DNA of 64,000 nt. Origin: Chitinophagaceae bacterium. Lineage in GTDB: Bacteria > Bacteroidota > Bacteroidia > Chitinophagales > Chitinophagaceae. Both the position numbers and the translations under genes were made by a program. Of this stretch, positions 52,509 through 61,279 are shown piece after piece; within the stretch, counting starts at the first letter, position 1, and each line of letters begins with the position of its first letter. The notes under the pieces are model-generated. The model saw nothing but the letters and a program-made list of their open reading frames with translations. It was not told the origin of the DNA and made no database searches. Location: contig SAIW01000012.1 of the NCBI GenBank assembly GCA_004028795.1, positions 1 through 64,000 of the forward strand. The letters run 5' to 3'.

Positions 52509-53504
52509 ATGAAATTTCATTACGAATTTGATATTAAAAAAATCACTTCGCCAATAACGCATCAACATAAATTAATGTTGATAGGTAGTTGCTTTACAGA
52601 AAATATAGGGGAGAAATTAGCCAAACATAAATTCACGGTATTCGAAAACCCTAACGGCATTTTATTTAACCCTGTTAGTGTTGCAGAAACCATTATCAAC
52701 ATTATTGATAATAAAGTTTACACTGAAAAAGATTTATTTCAATACAACGAAACATGGCATAGCTGGCAACATCATAGCAAATTTTCAGGTATTACAGCAC
52801 AAGATACAGTAGATAAAATAAACATGTCTACTCAAACTGCTCATCACTATTTAAAACACACTGATTATTTATTTATCACTTTAGGTTCTGCATGGGTGTA
52901 TGCATTAACAGATAAAGCTGCTAATGCCACTAAAGGAACTGTTGCCGCTAATAATCATAAAGCTCCGGCAGATTGGTTTGACAGAAGATTATTAAGAACT
53001 GAACAAGTTATCATGATTTTAGGAACTATGTTAGATAAGCTTGGTTCATTCAATCCCAACATCAATATTATTTTTACTATCAGCCCAGTAAGGCATTTGC
53101 GTGAAGGTGTTGTTGATAATAACTGGAGTAAAGCAGTTTTAATTCAGACAGTGCATGGTTTAATAGACCAATTAAGTAAATTATATTATTTCCCTGCGTA
53201 TGAGTTGGTAATTGATGATTTACGGGATTATCGTTTTTATGCAGAAGACTTGGTGCATCCTAATTATGCAGCAACAGACTATGTATGGAATAAGTTAGTA
53301 GATGCCTGCATGAGTAATGAAACAAAAGAATTAATGAAGCAGATTGCTGAAGTTAATTTAGCTTTCAATCATAAACCATTTAATCCGCAAACGCAGCAAC
53401 ATAAAAAATTTCTGCAGTCTTATGCAGAAAAAACAACAGTCTTACAAAAACAACATCCTTATTTAAATTTTCAAGAAGAAATAAAATATTTTAATGAACA
53501 ATGA
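52509..53504 (+). CDS. GSCFA domain protein
   Basis: The 331 residues start with a strand and the name-giving motif LMLIGSCFTENIGEKLAKH (about 24-42), followed by FENPNGILFNPVSVAETI, YNETWHSWQHHSKFSG, LFITLGSAWVY, FTISPVRHLREGVVDNN and the C-terminal RFYAEDLVHPNYAATDYVW. GSCFA proteins are SGNH-like putative hydrolases or esterases of unknown substrate. A 27-base gap separates it from the HMG-CoA-lyase-like gene, so it may be co-transcribed. Confidence 0.93.
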   Translation: MKFHYEFDIKKITSPITHQHKLMLIGSCFTENIGEKLAKHKFTVFENPNGILFNPVSVAETIINIIDNKVYTEKDLFQYNETWHSWQHHSKFSGITAQDTVDKINMSTQTAHHYLKHTDYLFITLGSAWVYALTDKAANATKGTVAANNHKAPADWFDRRLLRTEQVIMILGTMLDKLGSFNPNINIIFTISPVRHLREGVVDNNWSKAVLIQTVHGLIDQLSKLYYFPAYELVIDDLRDYRFYAEDLVHPNYAATDYVWNKLVDACMSNETKELMKQIAEVNLAFNHKPFNPQTQQHKKFLQSYAEKTTVLQKQHPYLNFQEEIKYFNEQ

Positions 53505-53555
53505 ATAATAAAAAATCAAAAGAAAATATCACTATTCATTAATCATTATTCATTG

Positions 53556-54167
53556 CTAATGAATTCTATCACCTCTTATTTCTAATTCTTTCATAATAGC
53601 TGTTTCATGTAAAAGCCATTCCTGCCAGCGTTTACGAACAATTTCTTTATCAATATAATGCTCAGCCAATTCAATAAATAAAGTATAATGGCCGGCTTCG
53701 CTTTCCATAAAACGCCTGTAAAATTTACATAGGTAAGCATCGTTCAAGCCTTCACTCAATCTTTTAAAACGCTCGCAACTTCTTGCTTCAATCATTGCCA
53801 TTAAAAGCATTTCATCTAAAAACCGCCCATCTTCACTGCCACCTTTTTGTGCAAATACTAAAAGTTTATTTACATAAGCATCTTTTCGTTGCCTGCCTAA
53901 TTTTAAACCACGTTTATGCAGTTCATTCAAAACTAATCTAAAATGCCCCCATTCTTCTGTAACAATCGGTGCTACAGCAGCAACTAATTTCTCTTTATCG
54001 CTATAACGTTGAATGTATGAGATACAGGTGGTGGCTGCTTTCTGCTCACAATAAGCATGGTCGGTTAAAATCGCTTCAATAGAAACACTCGTTAAATCAA
54101 CCCAGCGTGGATCTGTCGGCAATTGCAAACCTAAAATATTTTTTGTGTCTTGAGATAATGCTTCCAT
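53556..54167 (-). CDS. miaE: tRNA-(ms2io6A)-hydroxylase
   Basis: MiaE hydroxylates the isopentenyl group of ms2i6A at position 37 of certain tRNAs, a di-iron reaction. The 203 residues are the Bacteroidota form: LGLQLPTDPRWVDL, ILTDHAYCEQKAATTCISYI (first Glu and the iron-binding helix), IVTEEWGHFRLVLNELHKRG, MLLMAMIEARSCERFK and YRRFMESEAGHYTLFIELAEHY. The Glu and His ligands of the ferritin-like four-helix bundle are present. It lies 41 bases after rocD on the same strand. Confidence 0.93.
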   Translation of the reverse strand: MEALSQDTKNILGLQLPTDPRWVDLTSVSIEAILTDHAYCEQKAATTCISYIQRYSDKEKLVAAVAPIVTEEWGHFRLVLNELHKRGLKLGRQRKDAYVNKLLVFAQKGGSEDGRFLDEMLLMAMIEARSCERFKRLSEGLNDAYLCKFYRRFMESEAGHYTLFIELAEHYIDKEIVRKRWQEWLLHETAIMKELEIRGDRIH

Positions 54168-54208
54168 ATCACTTTGCCCTTTACGTTTACATTAAACTTT
54201 TATTACAA

Positions 54209-55441
54209 TTAAAATAAAATTTTTAATGATTCATTAATAATGCCAACACACTCTTTTATTTGTTCTGCATTGATAATTAACGGTGGTGCAAAACGAATTT
54301 TATCGCCATGTGTTGGTTTGGCTAATAAACCGTTTTCTTTTAATGCCAAACATAAATCCCACGCTGCATCCTTATTAACATGTTCAATAACAATTGCATT
54401 CAACAATCCTTTACCTCTTATTGTTTTAATAAATGGTGATTGAAGTTTATTTAATTCCGCTCTTAATAAAATGCCCATTGCAGCTGCGTTTTCAGCCATT
54501 TTTTCTTCCCGTAAAACTTTTAATGAAGTAACTGTAACTGCACATGCTAAAGGGTTTCCTCCGTAAGTACTGCCATGTTCACCCGGTTTAATATTCATCA
54601 TAATTGCATTATCACATAAAACACAACTTACCGGCATTGTTCCGCCACTTAATGCTTTGCCGAGTATTAAAATATCAGGGCGAACATTTTCATGGTCACA
54701 TGCCAATAACTTTCCTGTTCTACATAAGCCAGTCTGAATTTCATCTGCTAAAAACAACACATTGTATTCATTGCATAAATTTCGAATACCCTGTAAGTAA
54801 CCATCATCAGGAACAACAACACCGGCTTCACCCTGAATTGGTTCAACTAAAATAGCTGCAACATTTTTATCCTGAAAAGCAACTTCAATAGCATGTAAAT
54901 TATTGTATTCAACAATTTCAAAACCCGGCATGTATGGCCCGAATCTGTCGTACGAGCCTGGGTCTGTACTAAAAGAAATAACAGTACTTGTTCTGCCATG
55001 AAAATTATCTGCACAAACAATAATCTTCACTTTATTTTCCCCAATGCCTTTATTTGTGTAGCCCCAACGTCTTGCTAATTTAATAGCTGTTTCAACAGCT
55101 TCAACGCCGGTATTCATTGGTAATACTTTATCGTAACCGAAGTATTGTGTTATAAACTCAGCAAATTCGCCAAATAAATTATTGTGAAATGCTCTTGAAG
55201 TAAGTGTAAGTTTTTGAGTCTGATTAATAAATGTTTCAATAATTTTCGGATGGCAGTGGCCTTGATTAACTGCTGAATAACCACTTAAAAAGTCATAATA
55301 TCTTTTACTATCAACATCGTATAAAAAAACACCTTTGCCTTTTTCTAAAACAACAGGTAATGGATGATAGTTATGTGCACTGTATTTATCTTCTAATAAA
55401 AGGTATTGAGCAGAACGCTCACTTAATATATGCGTAAGCAT
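54209..55441 (-). CDS. rocD: Ornithine-oxo-acid aminotransferase
   Basis: RocD transfers the delta-amino group of ornithine to 2-oxoglutarate, making glutamate semialdehyde for proline or glutamate. The 410 residues are a class III PLP enzyme: [111 protein letters not shown] and [14 protein letters not shown] with the PLP-binding Lys near residue 255. [11 protein letters not shown] and the delta-type [13 protein letters not shown]-like region fit ornithine rather than acetylornithine aminotransferase. Confidence 0.95.
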   Translation of the reverse strand: MLTHILSERSAQYLLLEDKYSAHNYHPLPVVLEKGKGVFLYDVDSKRYYDFLSGYSAVNQGHCHPKIIETFINQTQKLTLTSRAFHNNLFGEFAEFITQYFGYDKVLPMNTGVEAVETAIKLARRWGYTNKGIGENKVKIIVCADNFHGRTSTVISFSTDPGSYDRFGPYMPGFEIVEYNNLHAIEVAFQDKNVAAILVEPIQGEAGVVVPDDGYLQGIRNLCNEYNVLFLADEIQTGLCRTGKLLACDHENVRPDILILGKALSGGTMPVSCVLCDNAIMMNIKPGEHGSTYGGNPLACAVTVTSLKVLREEKMAENAAAMGILLRAELNKLQSPFIKTIRGKGLLNAIVIEHVNKDAAWDLCLALKENGLLAKPTHGDKIRFAPPLIINAEQIKECVGIINESLKILF

Positions 55442-55710
55442 AAAAACGGTTTGAAAATGAATAATAAAAAGTGAATAGAGGTAATAAAAGAGAAAAAATT
55501 AGCAGTACCCAAAGGGATGATTGAGAAGGTCTAAATTGATTGCTAAGAATTTCATTGATAACATTTAAGCATTGCAAGATAAATCGTAAATCTTAAAGCA
55601 GTTGTATTATTTTATCAAAATCAATGTGGATAAAACTACCTTTTATTATTTTTACACCCCAACTTTTCAAATTATTGTGAACAATTTCTTTAAAAAACTC
55701 CATTTTTCTC
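55442..55710. other. Intergenic region between rocD and the ribosomal protein operon
   Basis: This AT-rich gap holds no supported gene. A single DnaA-box-like TGTGGATAA is at 55625-55633 and a TTGTGAACAA palindrome-like word lies near 55675. No cluster of such sites is seen. The rpmB promoter lies at its right end. Confidence 0.5.
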
Positions 55711-55740
55711 TTGTCAGTTAGTTAGTAACCCTTACCTTTG
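55711..55740 (+). promoter_or_regulatory. Strong Bacteroidota-type promoter of the L28-L33 operon
   Basis: TTG (55711-55713), a 19-base spacer, then TACCTTTG (55733-55740), a perfect match to TAnnTTTG. The rpmB ATG lies 22 bases downstream of the -7 box. Confidence 0.85.
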
Positions 55741-55762
55741 CCGTCCCGAAAAAATAAGAGTC

Positions 55763-55999
55763 ATGGCAAGAGTATGTACAGTTACAGGTAAAAAACCAAT
55801 TGTTGGTCATAGTGTTTCTCACTCAAACATTAAAACCAAACGTCGCTTTTTACCCAATTTGCAAACAAAACGTTTCTTTTTTGCAGAAGAAGATAGATGG
55901 GTAACTTTAAAAGTTTCTTCAGAAGCTATTCGTACCATCAATAAAAATGGTTTATCAACTGTAATTAAAGAATTAAGAGCCAAAGGCGAAAAAATCTAA
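55763..55999 (+). CDS. rpmB: 50S ribosomal protein L28
   Basis: The 78-residue protein has the L28 signature [38 protein letters not shown] and [20 protein letters not shown]. It has one Cys (Cys5) and no zinc ribbon. It opens the block with L33 and the DUF4295 protein, the usual order in Bacteroidota, driven by the promoter at 55711. Confidence 0.98.
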   Translation: MARVCTVTGKKPIVGHSVSHSNIKTKRRFLPNLQTKRFFFAEEDRWVTLKVSSEAIRTINKNGLSTVIKELRAKGEKI

Positions 56000-56023
56000 C
56001 TAACAAAGTAAATTACCTATACA

Positions 56024-56206
56024 ATGGCAAAGAAAGGCAACAGAGTTCAGGTGATTATGGAATGTACAGAACATAAGGCAAGTGGAATGCCGGGTACAAG
56101 CCGTTACATCACTGTAAAGAACAAAAAAAATACTCCTGAACGTTTGGAGTTAAAAAAGTTCAATCCGATTTTGAAAAAAGTAACCGTTCATAAAGAAATT
56201 AAATAA
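56024..56206 (+). CDS. rpmG: 50S ribosomal protein L33
   Basis: The 60-residue protein reads [44 protein letters not shown], typical L33. Only one Cys is present, so it is the zinc-free type. It lies 24 bases after rpmB and 2 bases before the DUF4295 gene. Confidence 0.97.
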   Translation: MAKKGNRVQVIMECTEHKASGMPGTSRYITVKNKKNTPERLELKKFNPILKKVTVHKEIK

Positions 56207-56208
56207 TC

Positions 56209-56379
56209 ATGGCAAAAGCAGCTTCAAAAAACGCTAAAGTAAAAGACTTAAAAGCTTCTGCAGAGGCAAAAAACTGGACAAAAGTTATCCGTGCCGTGCG
56301 TAGCCCGAAAACAGGTGCTTATACTTTTAAAGAAGCAATCGTTCACAAAGACAAAGTGAAAGATTTCTTGGCAAAATAA
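56209..56379 (+). CDS. DUF4295 small basic protein
   Basis: A 56-residue protein with ATG at 56209, two bases after the rpmG stop. It reads MAKAASKNAKVKDLKASAEA, then AKNWTKVIRAVRSPKTGAYT and FKEAIVHKDKVKDFLAK, which is the DUF4295 family found only beside L33 in Bacteroidota. It is highly basic and probably binds rRNA or is a lineage-specific ribosomal protein. That last point is inference from position and charge. An intrinsic terminator follows. Confidence 0.9.
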   Translation: MAKAASKNAKVKDLKASAEAKNWTKVIRAVRSPKTGAYTFKEAIVHKDKVKDFLAK

Positions 56380-56400
56380 TTTTAATGTAACTATACATTT

Positions 56401-56433
56401 AAAGCTACTTCATAATCTGAAGTGGCTTTTTTA
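56401..56433 (+). terminator. Intrinsic terminator of the L28-L33-DUF4295 operon
   Basis: The stem AAAGCTACTTC / GAAGTGGCTTT (11 bp, one T-G pair) with a 7-base loop is followed by TTTAGTTTTT. It starts 22 bases after the DUF4295 stop. Confidence 0.85.
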
Positions 56434-56463
56434 GTTTTTGTTACAGGCATCAGTACGTTATTC

Positions 56464-56533
56464 ATCGTTCTTTGTCCAAAGGACTCCTTTGGAGCGTCGC
56501 ACACTTGTACTTAATATCTTTACGCAGCAATAA
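56464..56533 (+). repeat. Dispersed repeat family B, copy 6, carrying an internal palindrome
   Basis: CATCGTTCTTTG is followed by the perfect palindrome TCCAAAGGACTCCTTTGGA, then AGCGTCGCACACTTGTACT (56493-56511) and, 13 bases on, CGCAGCAAT. The palindrome is absent from the other copies, so it may be a second element nested in this one. It is 59 bases upstream of ftsY. Confidence 0.8.
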
Positions 56534-56569
56534 AAAATCATACATCTTACATCATAAATCTAACATTGT

Positions 56570-57532
56570 ATGGGTTTCTTCGATAAACTCTTTGGTAAAA
56601 AAGAAAAAGAAAGTTTAGACCAAGGTTTGCAAAAAACAAAAGAAGGTTTTTTTTCAAAAATAACTAAGGCGATCGCCGGTAAAGCAACTGTTGATGAAGA
56701 AGTATTAGATAATTTAGAAGAAGCTTTAGTAAGTGCAGATGTTGGTATCGATACAACCGTTCAGATTATTGAAAGAATTGAACAACGCGTTAAGCAGGAT
56801 AAATATGTCAGCACATCAGAATTAAACAAATTATTGCAGGAAGAAATTCAAAATGTTTTGGTTGATGCAGATGATGTTTCCTATAAAAACTTTGAAATTC
56901 CGGAAGGTAAAAAGCCTTATGTTATTTTAGTAGTAGGCGTTAACGGTGTGGGCAAAACAACTACAATTGGTAAACTGGCACATAATTATACAAAAGCAGG
57001 CCACAAAGTAATGTTGGGTGCAGCAGATACCTTTAGAGCGGCAGCTGTTGACCAACTAACTATTTGGAGTGAAAGAGTTGGGGTACCCATTGTTAAACAA
57101 AGTATGGGTAGCGACCCAAGTGCTGTTGCTTTTGACACAGTTAAAAGTGCAGTTGCCAAAGAAATGGATATTGTAATTATTGATACAGCGGGAAGGTTAC
57201 ATAACAAAATTCATTTAATGGATGAGTTAAGTAAAATAAAACGTGTTATTCAAAAAGTTATTCCAACTGCACCGCATGAAGTAATGTTGGTATTAGATGG
57301 AAGTACCGGGCAAAATGCTTTAGAACAAGCCAAACATTTTACTGCTTCAACAGATGTTACAAGTTTAACCATCACCAAATTAGATGGCACCGCAAAAGGA
57401 GGTGTTGTTTTAGCAATTGCCAATCAATTTAAAATACCTGTAAAATTTATTGGTGTAGGGGAGAAAATTGACGATTTATTAATTTTTGATAAACATGAAT
57501 TTGTAGATAGCTTATTTAAATTACAATCATAA
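56570..57532 (+). CDS. ftsY: Signal recognition particle receptor FtsY
   Basis: FtsY docks SRP-ribosome complexes at the inner membrane. The 320 residues comprise a short basic N-terminus (GFFDKLFGKKEKESLDQGLQ, no long acidic A domain), the N helical bundle and the G domain: GVNGVGKTTTIGKLA (P loop), DTFRAAAVDQL, DTAGRLHNKIHLMDEL, LDGSTGQNALEQA and TKLDGTAKGG. GVGEKIDDLLIFDKHEFVDSLF is the typical C-terminus. It follows the ribosomal protein block, as in many Bacteroidota, but is separated from it by a terminator and a repeat. Confidence 0.97.
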   Translation: MGFFDKLFGKKEKESLDQGLQKTKEGFFSKITKAIAGKATVDEEVLDNLEEALVSADVGIDTTVQIIERIEQRVKQDKYVSTSELNKLLQEEIQNVLVDADDVSYKNFEIPEGKKPYVILVVGVNGVGKTTTIGKLAHNYTKAGHKVMLGAADTFRAAAVDQLTIWSERVGVPIVKQSMGSDPSAVAFDTVKSAVAKEMDIVIIDTAGRLHNKIHLMDELSKIKRVIQKVIPTAPHEVMLVLDGSTGQNALEQAKHFTASTDVTSLTITKLDGTAKGGVVLAIANQFKIPVKFIGVGEKIDDLLIFDKHEFVDSLFKLQS

Positions 57533-57554
57533 TTTTACTTTATAAAAAATAATT

Positions 57555-57962
57555 ATGAAAAAAATAATTACACTTCTTGCCTTTATTTGTTGCACAACGG
57601 TTGCAAATGCTCAGTTAGGTGGCATTTTAGATAAAGCTAAAACAGCGGCTGGTGCTGCCGGTTTCGATGTAAATAAATTATCGAGCAGTATAGTAAGTAC
57701 ATTAACTTCTAAACTTAAATTAAGTAGTGCTCAAATACCAAAAGTTACGAGTGCAGTAACTACATTTATGCAGGCAAAATCTCAAATACTGCCTTTATTA
57801 AAAACTAATAAAACTGAATATACTCAAAAACAAACAGGCTTATTCAGCAACTTGAAAACAAGTCTGGTAACTACCTTAGCTAAAGACCAAATGAATAAGT
57901 TTTTAGGTTTAAAGCCGGCAACCAATGATCCTGCAAATGCTTTATCGTCTTTGTTTTATTAA
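57555..57962 (+). CDS. Small exported protein of unknown function
   Basis: The 135 residues have a signal peptide (MKKIITLLAFICCTTVANAQ) and a mature part that is mostly amphipathic helix, rich in Ser, Thr, Lys and Ala. It includes GGILDKAKTAAGAAGFDVNKL, LKLSSAQIPKVTSAVTTFM and LKTSLVTTLAKDQMNKFLG. I recall similar Bacteroidota proteins only as hypotheticals. It starts 22 bases after ftsY and shares its terminator with the convergent gene at 58034. Confidence 0.75.
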   Translation: MKKIITLLAFICCTTVANAQLGGILDKAKTAAGAAGFDVNKLSSSIVSTLTSKLKLSSAQIPKVTSAVTTFMQAKSQILPLLKTNKTEYTQKQTGLFSNLKTSLVTTLAKDQMNKFLGLKPATNDPANALSSLFY

Positions 57963-57980
57963 TGTATAAATCATCAATAA

Positions 57981-58020
57981 AATAAGAAAGCCCGATGCAT
58001 TTACATCGGGCTTTCTTATT
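57981..58020. terminator. Bidirectional terminator with a 17-bp perfect stem
   Basis: AATAAGAAAGCCCGATG, loop CATTTA, CATCGGGCTTTCTTATT. A and T runs on both sides serve the two convergent genes. Confidence 0.95.
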
Positions 58021-58033
58021 ATCAGAACAAAAA

Positions 58034-58501
58034 CTAAAAAGTATATCTTATTCCTAAACCACCGGCACCCGCATTAAAACCGTTTGTGCTTCCAAAGTCA
58101 ACATTGGGATTCCAGTCAAAAGAAATATTTAATGGTATCCCTTTTATTTTATAATCCAATCCTAATACACCATCAACACCAATAACAGCTCCACCACCAT
58201 AATTACTGTTATAAAAAGCCAAATGAGCACCGGGACCAACATACCATTTTAAACCTTCGGCTCCTGCAATATCTCCATGAATTTCATACAAGCCGGTTAC
58301 TCTTGTTCCCTTGTTCCAGAAATACAATAAACCTTCAAGAGCTGTATTGTTTTTTACAAACGTTTTTAATGAAACTCCGCCGCCATCAAATACTTTAACA
58401 CCAATAGCGGTTTTATAAGAACTACCAGTATTTATTTCTTGTGCATTTGAAACGATGGCAAATAATAAAAAGAATGAAGTGATTAAGGTTATTTTTTTCA
58501 T
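58034..58501 (-). CDS. Small outer membrane beta-barrel-like protein
   Basis: The 155 residues begin with signal peptide MKKITLITSFFLLFAIVSNAQ. The mature part shows alternating strands (YKTAIGVKVFDGGGVSLKTF, TALEGLLYFWNKGTRVTGLYEIHG, LKWYVGPGAHLAFYN, GAVIGVDGVLGLDYKIKG, LNISFDWNPNVDFG) and ends GAGGLGIRYTF, a barrel-type terminus. About eight strands would fit an OmpA- or OmpW-sized barrel. Function unknown. Convergent with the gene at 57555. Confidence 0.75.
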   Translation of the reverse strand: MKKITLITSFFLLFAIVSNAQEINTGSSYKTAIGVKVFDGGGVSLKTFVKNNTALEGLLYFWNKGTRVTGLYEIHGDIAGAEGLKWYVGPGAHLAFYNSNYGGGAVIGVDGVLGLDYKIKGIPLNISFDWNPNVDFGSTNGFNAGAGGLGIRYTF

Positions 58502-58595
58502 GCTATTTTTTTTTTAATTCACTAAATAAAATCATGCCAGTTTTTGTTATAAAAAAGCATTATCGTGTTAGTCATTTCTTTTTTATGTTTGTTTC

Positions 58596-59561
58596 ATGCA
58601 TTCAGTAAAAGAATTAACAGAAAAATTCAGTCAGCATTTTGTAAAACATCAGTTCACTAATAAGCCTGCATCATTATATGAACCGCTTAATTATTTTTTG
58701 GCTAACAGCGGCAAAAGAATAAGGCCTGTACTGTGTTTAATGGGAAATGAGTTATTTGATGATATAACTGATAATGCTTACCATGCAGCAATGGCGGTAG
58801 AATATTTTCACAACTTCTCATTAATACATGATGATATAATGGATGCAGCCTCTTTACGAAGGGGTTTAGAAACTGTTCACATTAAGTATGGAACCAACAC
58901 AGCTTTATTAAGCGGAGATGTTTTATTAATTTATTGCTATGAACATATTAATAAGATAAGTAATAATTATTTGCCCCGTATTCTTCACCTGTTTAATAAA
59001 ACTGCCAGAGAAGTTTGTGAAGGACAACAAGCTGATATGGATTTTGAGAAGCATGAAAATGTTTTATTGGAAGATTATATTGAAATGATATCACTTAAAA
59101 CATCTGTTTTACTTGCTGCAAGCTTAGAAATGGGTGCTATTTTAGGTGGAGCCAGTGAAGGGAATTGCAGGCATATTTATGAATTCGGAAAGAACCTTGG
59201 TATTGCATTTCAAATTCAGGATGATTATTTGGATGCATTTGGAAACCCTGAAAAATTTGGTAAGGAAGTAGGTGGTGATATCAAACAAAATAAAAAAACT
59301 TTTTTATGGTTGCATGTTTTAGAAACAGCCAACGCCGGGCAAAAGCAAGAGCTACTCAATTTAATTAAAGATAATCCTGCAGATAAAGTTGAAAAGGTAT
59401 TGAAGATTTATAAAGATTGCAATGTTGATGCATGGGCTAATGAATTGAAAGAGAAATATTTTCAGATTGCATTAAAGCATTTGCATGATATAGCAGTTGT
59501 TTCTTCACGTAAAAAACCATTGTTAGAATTAGCTGAATTTTTAATTCAACGCGATTATTAA
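58596..59561 (+). CDS. Polyprenyl (isoprenyl) diphosphate synthase
   Basis: The 321-residue trans-prenyltransferase has FLANSGKRIRPVLCLMGNELF, the first Asp-rich motif IHDDIMDAASLRRG, GDVLLIYCYEHI, CEGQQADMDFEKHE and the second Asp-rich motif AFQIQDDYLDAFGNPEKFGKEVGGDIKQNKKTFL. Two small residues before the first motif (FHNFSLIHDD; Phe at -5) suggest a C15-C20 product such as geranylgeranyl diphosphate, but chain length cannot be fixed by eye. TATGTTTG (58584-58591) ends 4 bases before the ATG, so the transcript may be leaderless. Confidence 0.92.
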   Translation: MHSVKELTEKFSQHFVKHQFTNKPASLYEPLNYFLANSGKRIRPVLCLMGNELFDDITDNAYHAAMAVEYFHNFSLIHDDIMDAASLRRGLETVHIKYGTNTALLSGDVLLIYCYEHINKISNNYLPRILHLFNKTAREVCEGQQADMDFEKHENVLLEDYIEMISLKTSVLLAASLEMGAILGGASEGNCRHIYEFGKNLGIAFQIQDDYLDAFGNPEKFGKEVGGDIKQNKKTFLWLHVLETANAGQKQELLNLIKDNPADKVEKVLKIYKDCNVDAWANELKEKYFQIALKHLHDIAVVSSRKKPLLELAEFLIQRDY

Positions 59562-59601
59562 TTAATTGTTTTATCTTCCAAGCATAACCAAAAAAAATTG
59601 C

Positions 59602-61269
59602 ATGTCTCTCTTTCGAAAGAAATCTTTAGATAAAATTGTTGCAGAAGCAGAAGCCGGTTTAAGTGATGGGCATGGCACACATTTAAAAAAGGTTTTAGGT
59701 GTTAAAGACCTTACTTTAATGGGTGTTGCTGCGGTAATTGGTGCCGGTATTTTTTCTACTATCGGTACGGCTGCTTTTAATGGCGGGCCGGGTGTAATTT
59801 TTCTTTTTATCATAACAGCAATTACCTGTGGTTTTACCGCTTTGTGTTATGCTGAATTTGCGAGCAGAGTGCCTGTTTCAGGCAGTGCTTATACTTATTC
59901 TTATGTAACATTTGGAGAGATAGTGGCGTGGATAATTGGTTGGGCTTTAATTCTTGAATATGCTATCGGTAATGTGGTGGTTGGTATTTCGTGGAGTGCT
60001 TATTTTAATAATATCCTGAAAGCAGTAAATATTCATCTGCCCGATTGGTTAACTACAGGTTATCAAACAGCTAAAATTGCTTATGATGATGCAATTGTAA
60101 ACAGTAAACCTGTTGCAGATTTAATTTATACGCATGCTCCCACAGTGTTAGGTTTTAAATTCATTATTAATCTTCCTGCGTTTATCATTATCGGTTTAAT
60201 TACCATATTGGCATACATTGGTATTAGTGAAAGTAAACGCAGTGCCAATTTTATGGTAGGTTTAAAAATTGTGGTATTAATTTTTATTGCTGCCATTGGT
60301 TGTTGGTTTATTTTTTCAAACAATACATTCAGTAACTGGAGCCCATTTTTACCTAACGGAATGACTGGTGTTTTAAAAGGAGTATCTTCTGTATTCTTTG
60401 CTTACATTGGATTTGATGCTATTTCAACTACTGCTGAAGAATGTAAAAACCCGCAAAGAGATTTACCGAGAGGAATGATTTATTCCCTACTCATTTGTAC
60501 TGTTGTTTATATAGTAACCACATTGGTTATTACAGGTATGGTAAACTATAAAGAATTTGAAGGTGTTGCAGACCCGTTAGCTTATGTGTTTGATAAAATT
60601 AATATGCATAAAATAGGCTTTATTATTTCTGTAAGTGCCGTTATTGCTGCAACGAGTGTATTATTGGTTTTTCAGATCGGGCAACCGAGAATATGGATGA
60701 GTATGGGTAGAGATGGTTTATTACCAAAGCGGTTTAGTAGTGTACACCCTAAGTTTCAAACGCCGGGCTTCTCTACTATTATTACAGGATTAATTGTAAG
60801 TATCCCCGTTTTATTTGTTGATGATAAATTGATGACAGACCTTACCAGTATCGGTACTTTGTTTGCATTTGTTTTAGTTTGCGGTGGCGTTTTGTTCTTA
60901 CCTAAATTAACTTCAACTACGAATAAATTTCGCATTCCTTATATCAATGGCAGATGGATAGTAACAGCTTTAACTGCCGTTTTTATTTTCTTTTCAAAAC
61001 AAAGAATTATTGATGCTGTGAATAATATCGGTTCAGAGAATCAACAGGAAGTTCTGTTTTTAATTTTCATTGTTGCAGCATTATTAATTACCATTTATAC
61101 ATTCATCAAAAAGCATTCGCTGATACCTATTATGGGTGTATTATGTTGTTTGTATTTAATGATAGAAATACCTTCAAAAAGCTGGATGGTATTTTTTGGA
61201 TGGATGGCTTTAGGGTTAATTATTTATTTTTTATACGGAAGAAGAAACAGTAAATTAAATATGCAGTAA
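59602..61269 (+). CDS. APC family amino acid permease
   Basis: From the ATG at 59602 the protein has 555 residues; an in-frame TTG at 59566 would add an unlikely 12-residue leader. About 12-14 membrane helices are seen. The first helix has the substrate loop GVAAVIGAGIFSTIGTAAF, then LCYAEFASRVPVSGSAYTYSYVTFGE, a family hallmark, and FFAYIGFDAISTTAEECKNPQRDLPRGM. This resembles the cationic amino acid transporter (CAT) subgroup. It starts 40 bases after the prenyl synthase and lies 10 bases before the AraC gene, so these may be co-transcribed. Confidence 0.93.
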   Translation: MSLFRKKSLDKIVAEAEAGLSDGHGTHLKKVLGVKDLTLMGVAAVIGAGIFSTIGTAAFNGGPGVIFLFIITAITCGFTALCYAEFASRVPVSGSAYTYSYVTFGEIVAWIIGWALILEYAIGNVVVGISWSAYFNNILKAVNIHLPDWLTTGYQTAKIAYDDAIVNSKPVADLIYTHAPTVLGFKFIINLPAFIIIGLITILAYIGISESKRSANFMVGLKIVVLIFIAAIGCWFIFSNNTFSNWSPFLPNGMTGVLKGVSSVFFAYIGFDAISTTAEECKNPQRDLPRGMIYSLLICTVVYIVTTLVITGMVNYKEFEGVADPLAYVFDKINMHKIGFIISVSAVIAATSVLLVFQIGQPRIWMSMGRDGLLPKRFSSVHPKFQTPGFSTIITGLIVSIPVLFVDDKLMTDLTSIGTLFAFVLVCGGVLFLPKLTSTTNKFRIPYINGRWIVTALTAVFIFFSKQRIIDAVNNIGSENQQEVLFLIFIVAALLITIYTFIKKHSLIPIMGVLCCLYLMIEIPSKSWMVFFGWMALGLIIYFLYGRRNSKLNMQ

Positions 61270-61279
61270 AACTTATTTC

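Noticed and set aside
55625-55633. A perfect DnaA-box-like TGTGGATAA before rpmB
   Set aside because: It is a single 9-mer with no cluster, no AT-rich unwinding element pattern and no dnaA or other origin genes nearby, so it is not called an origin.
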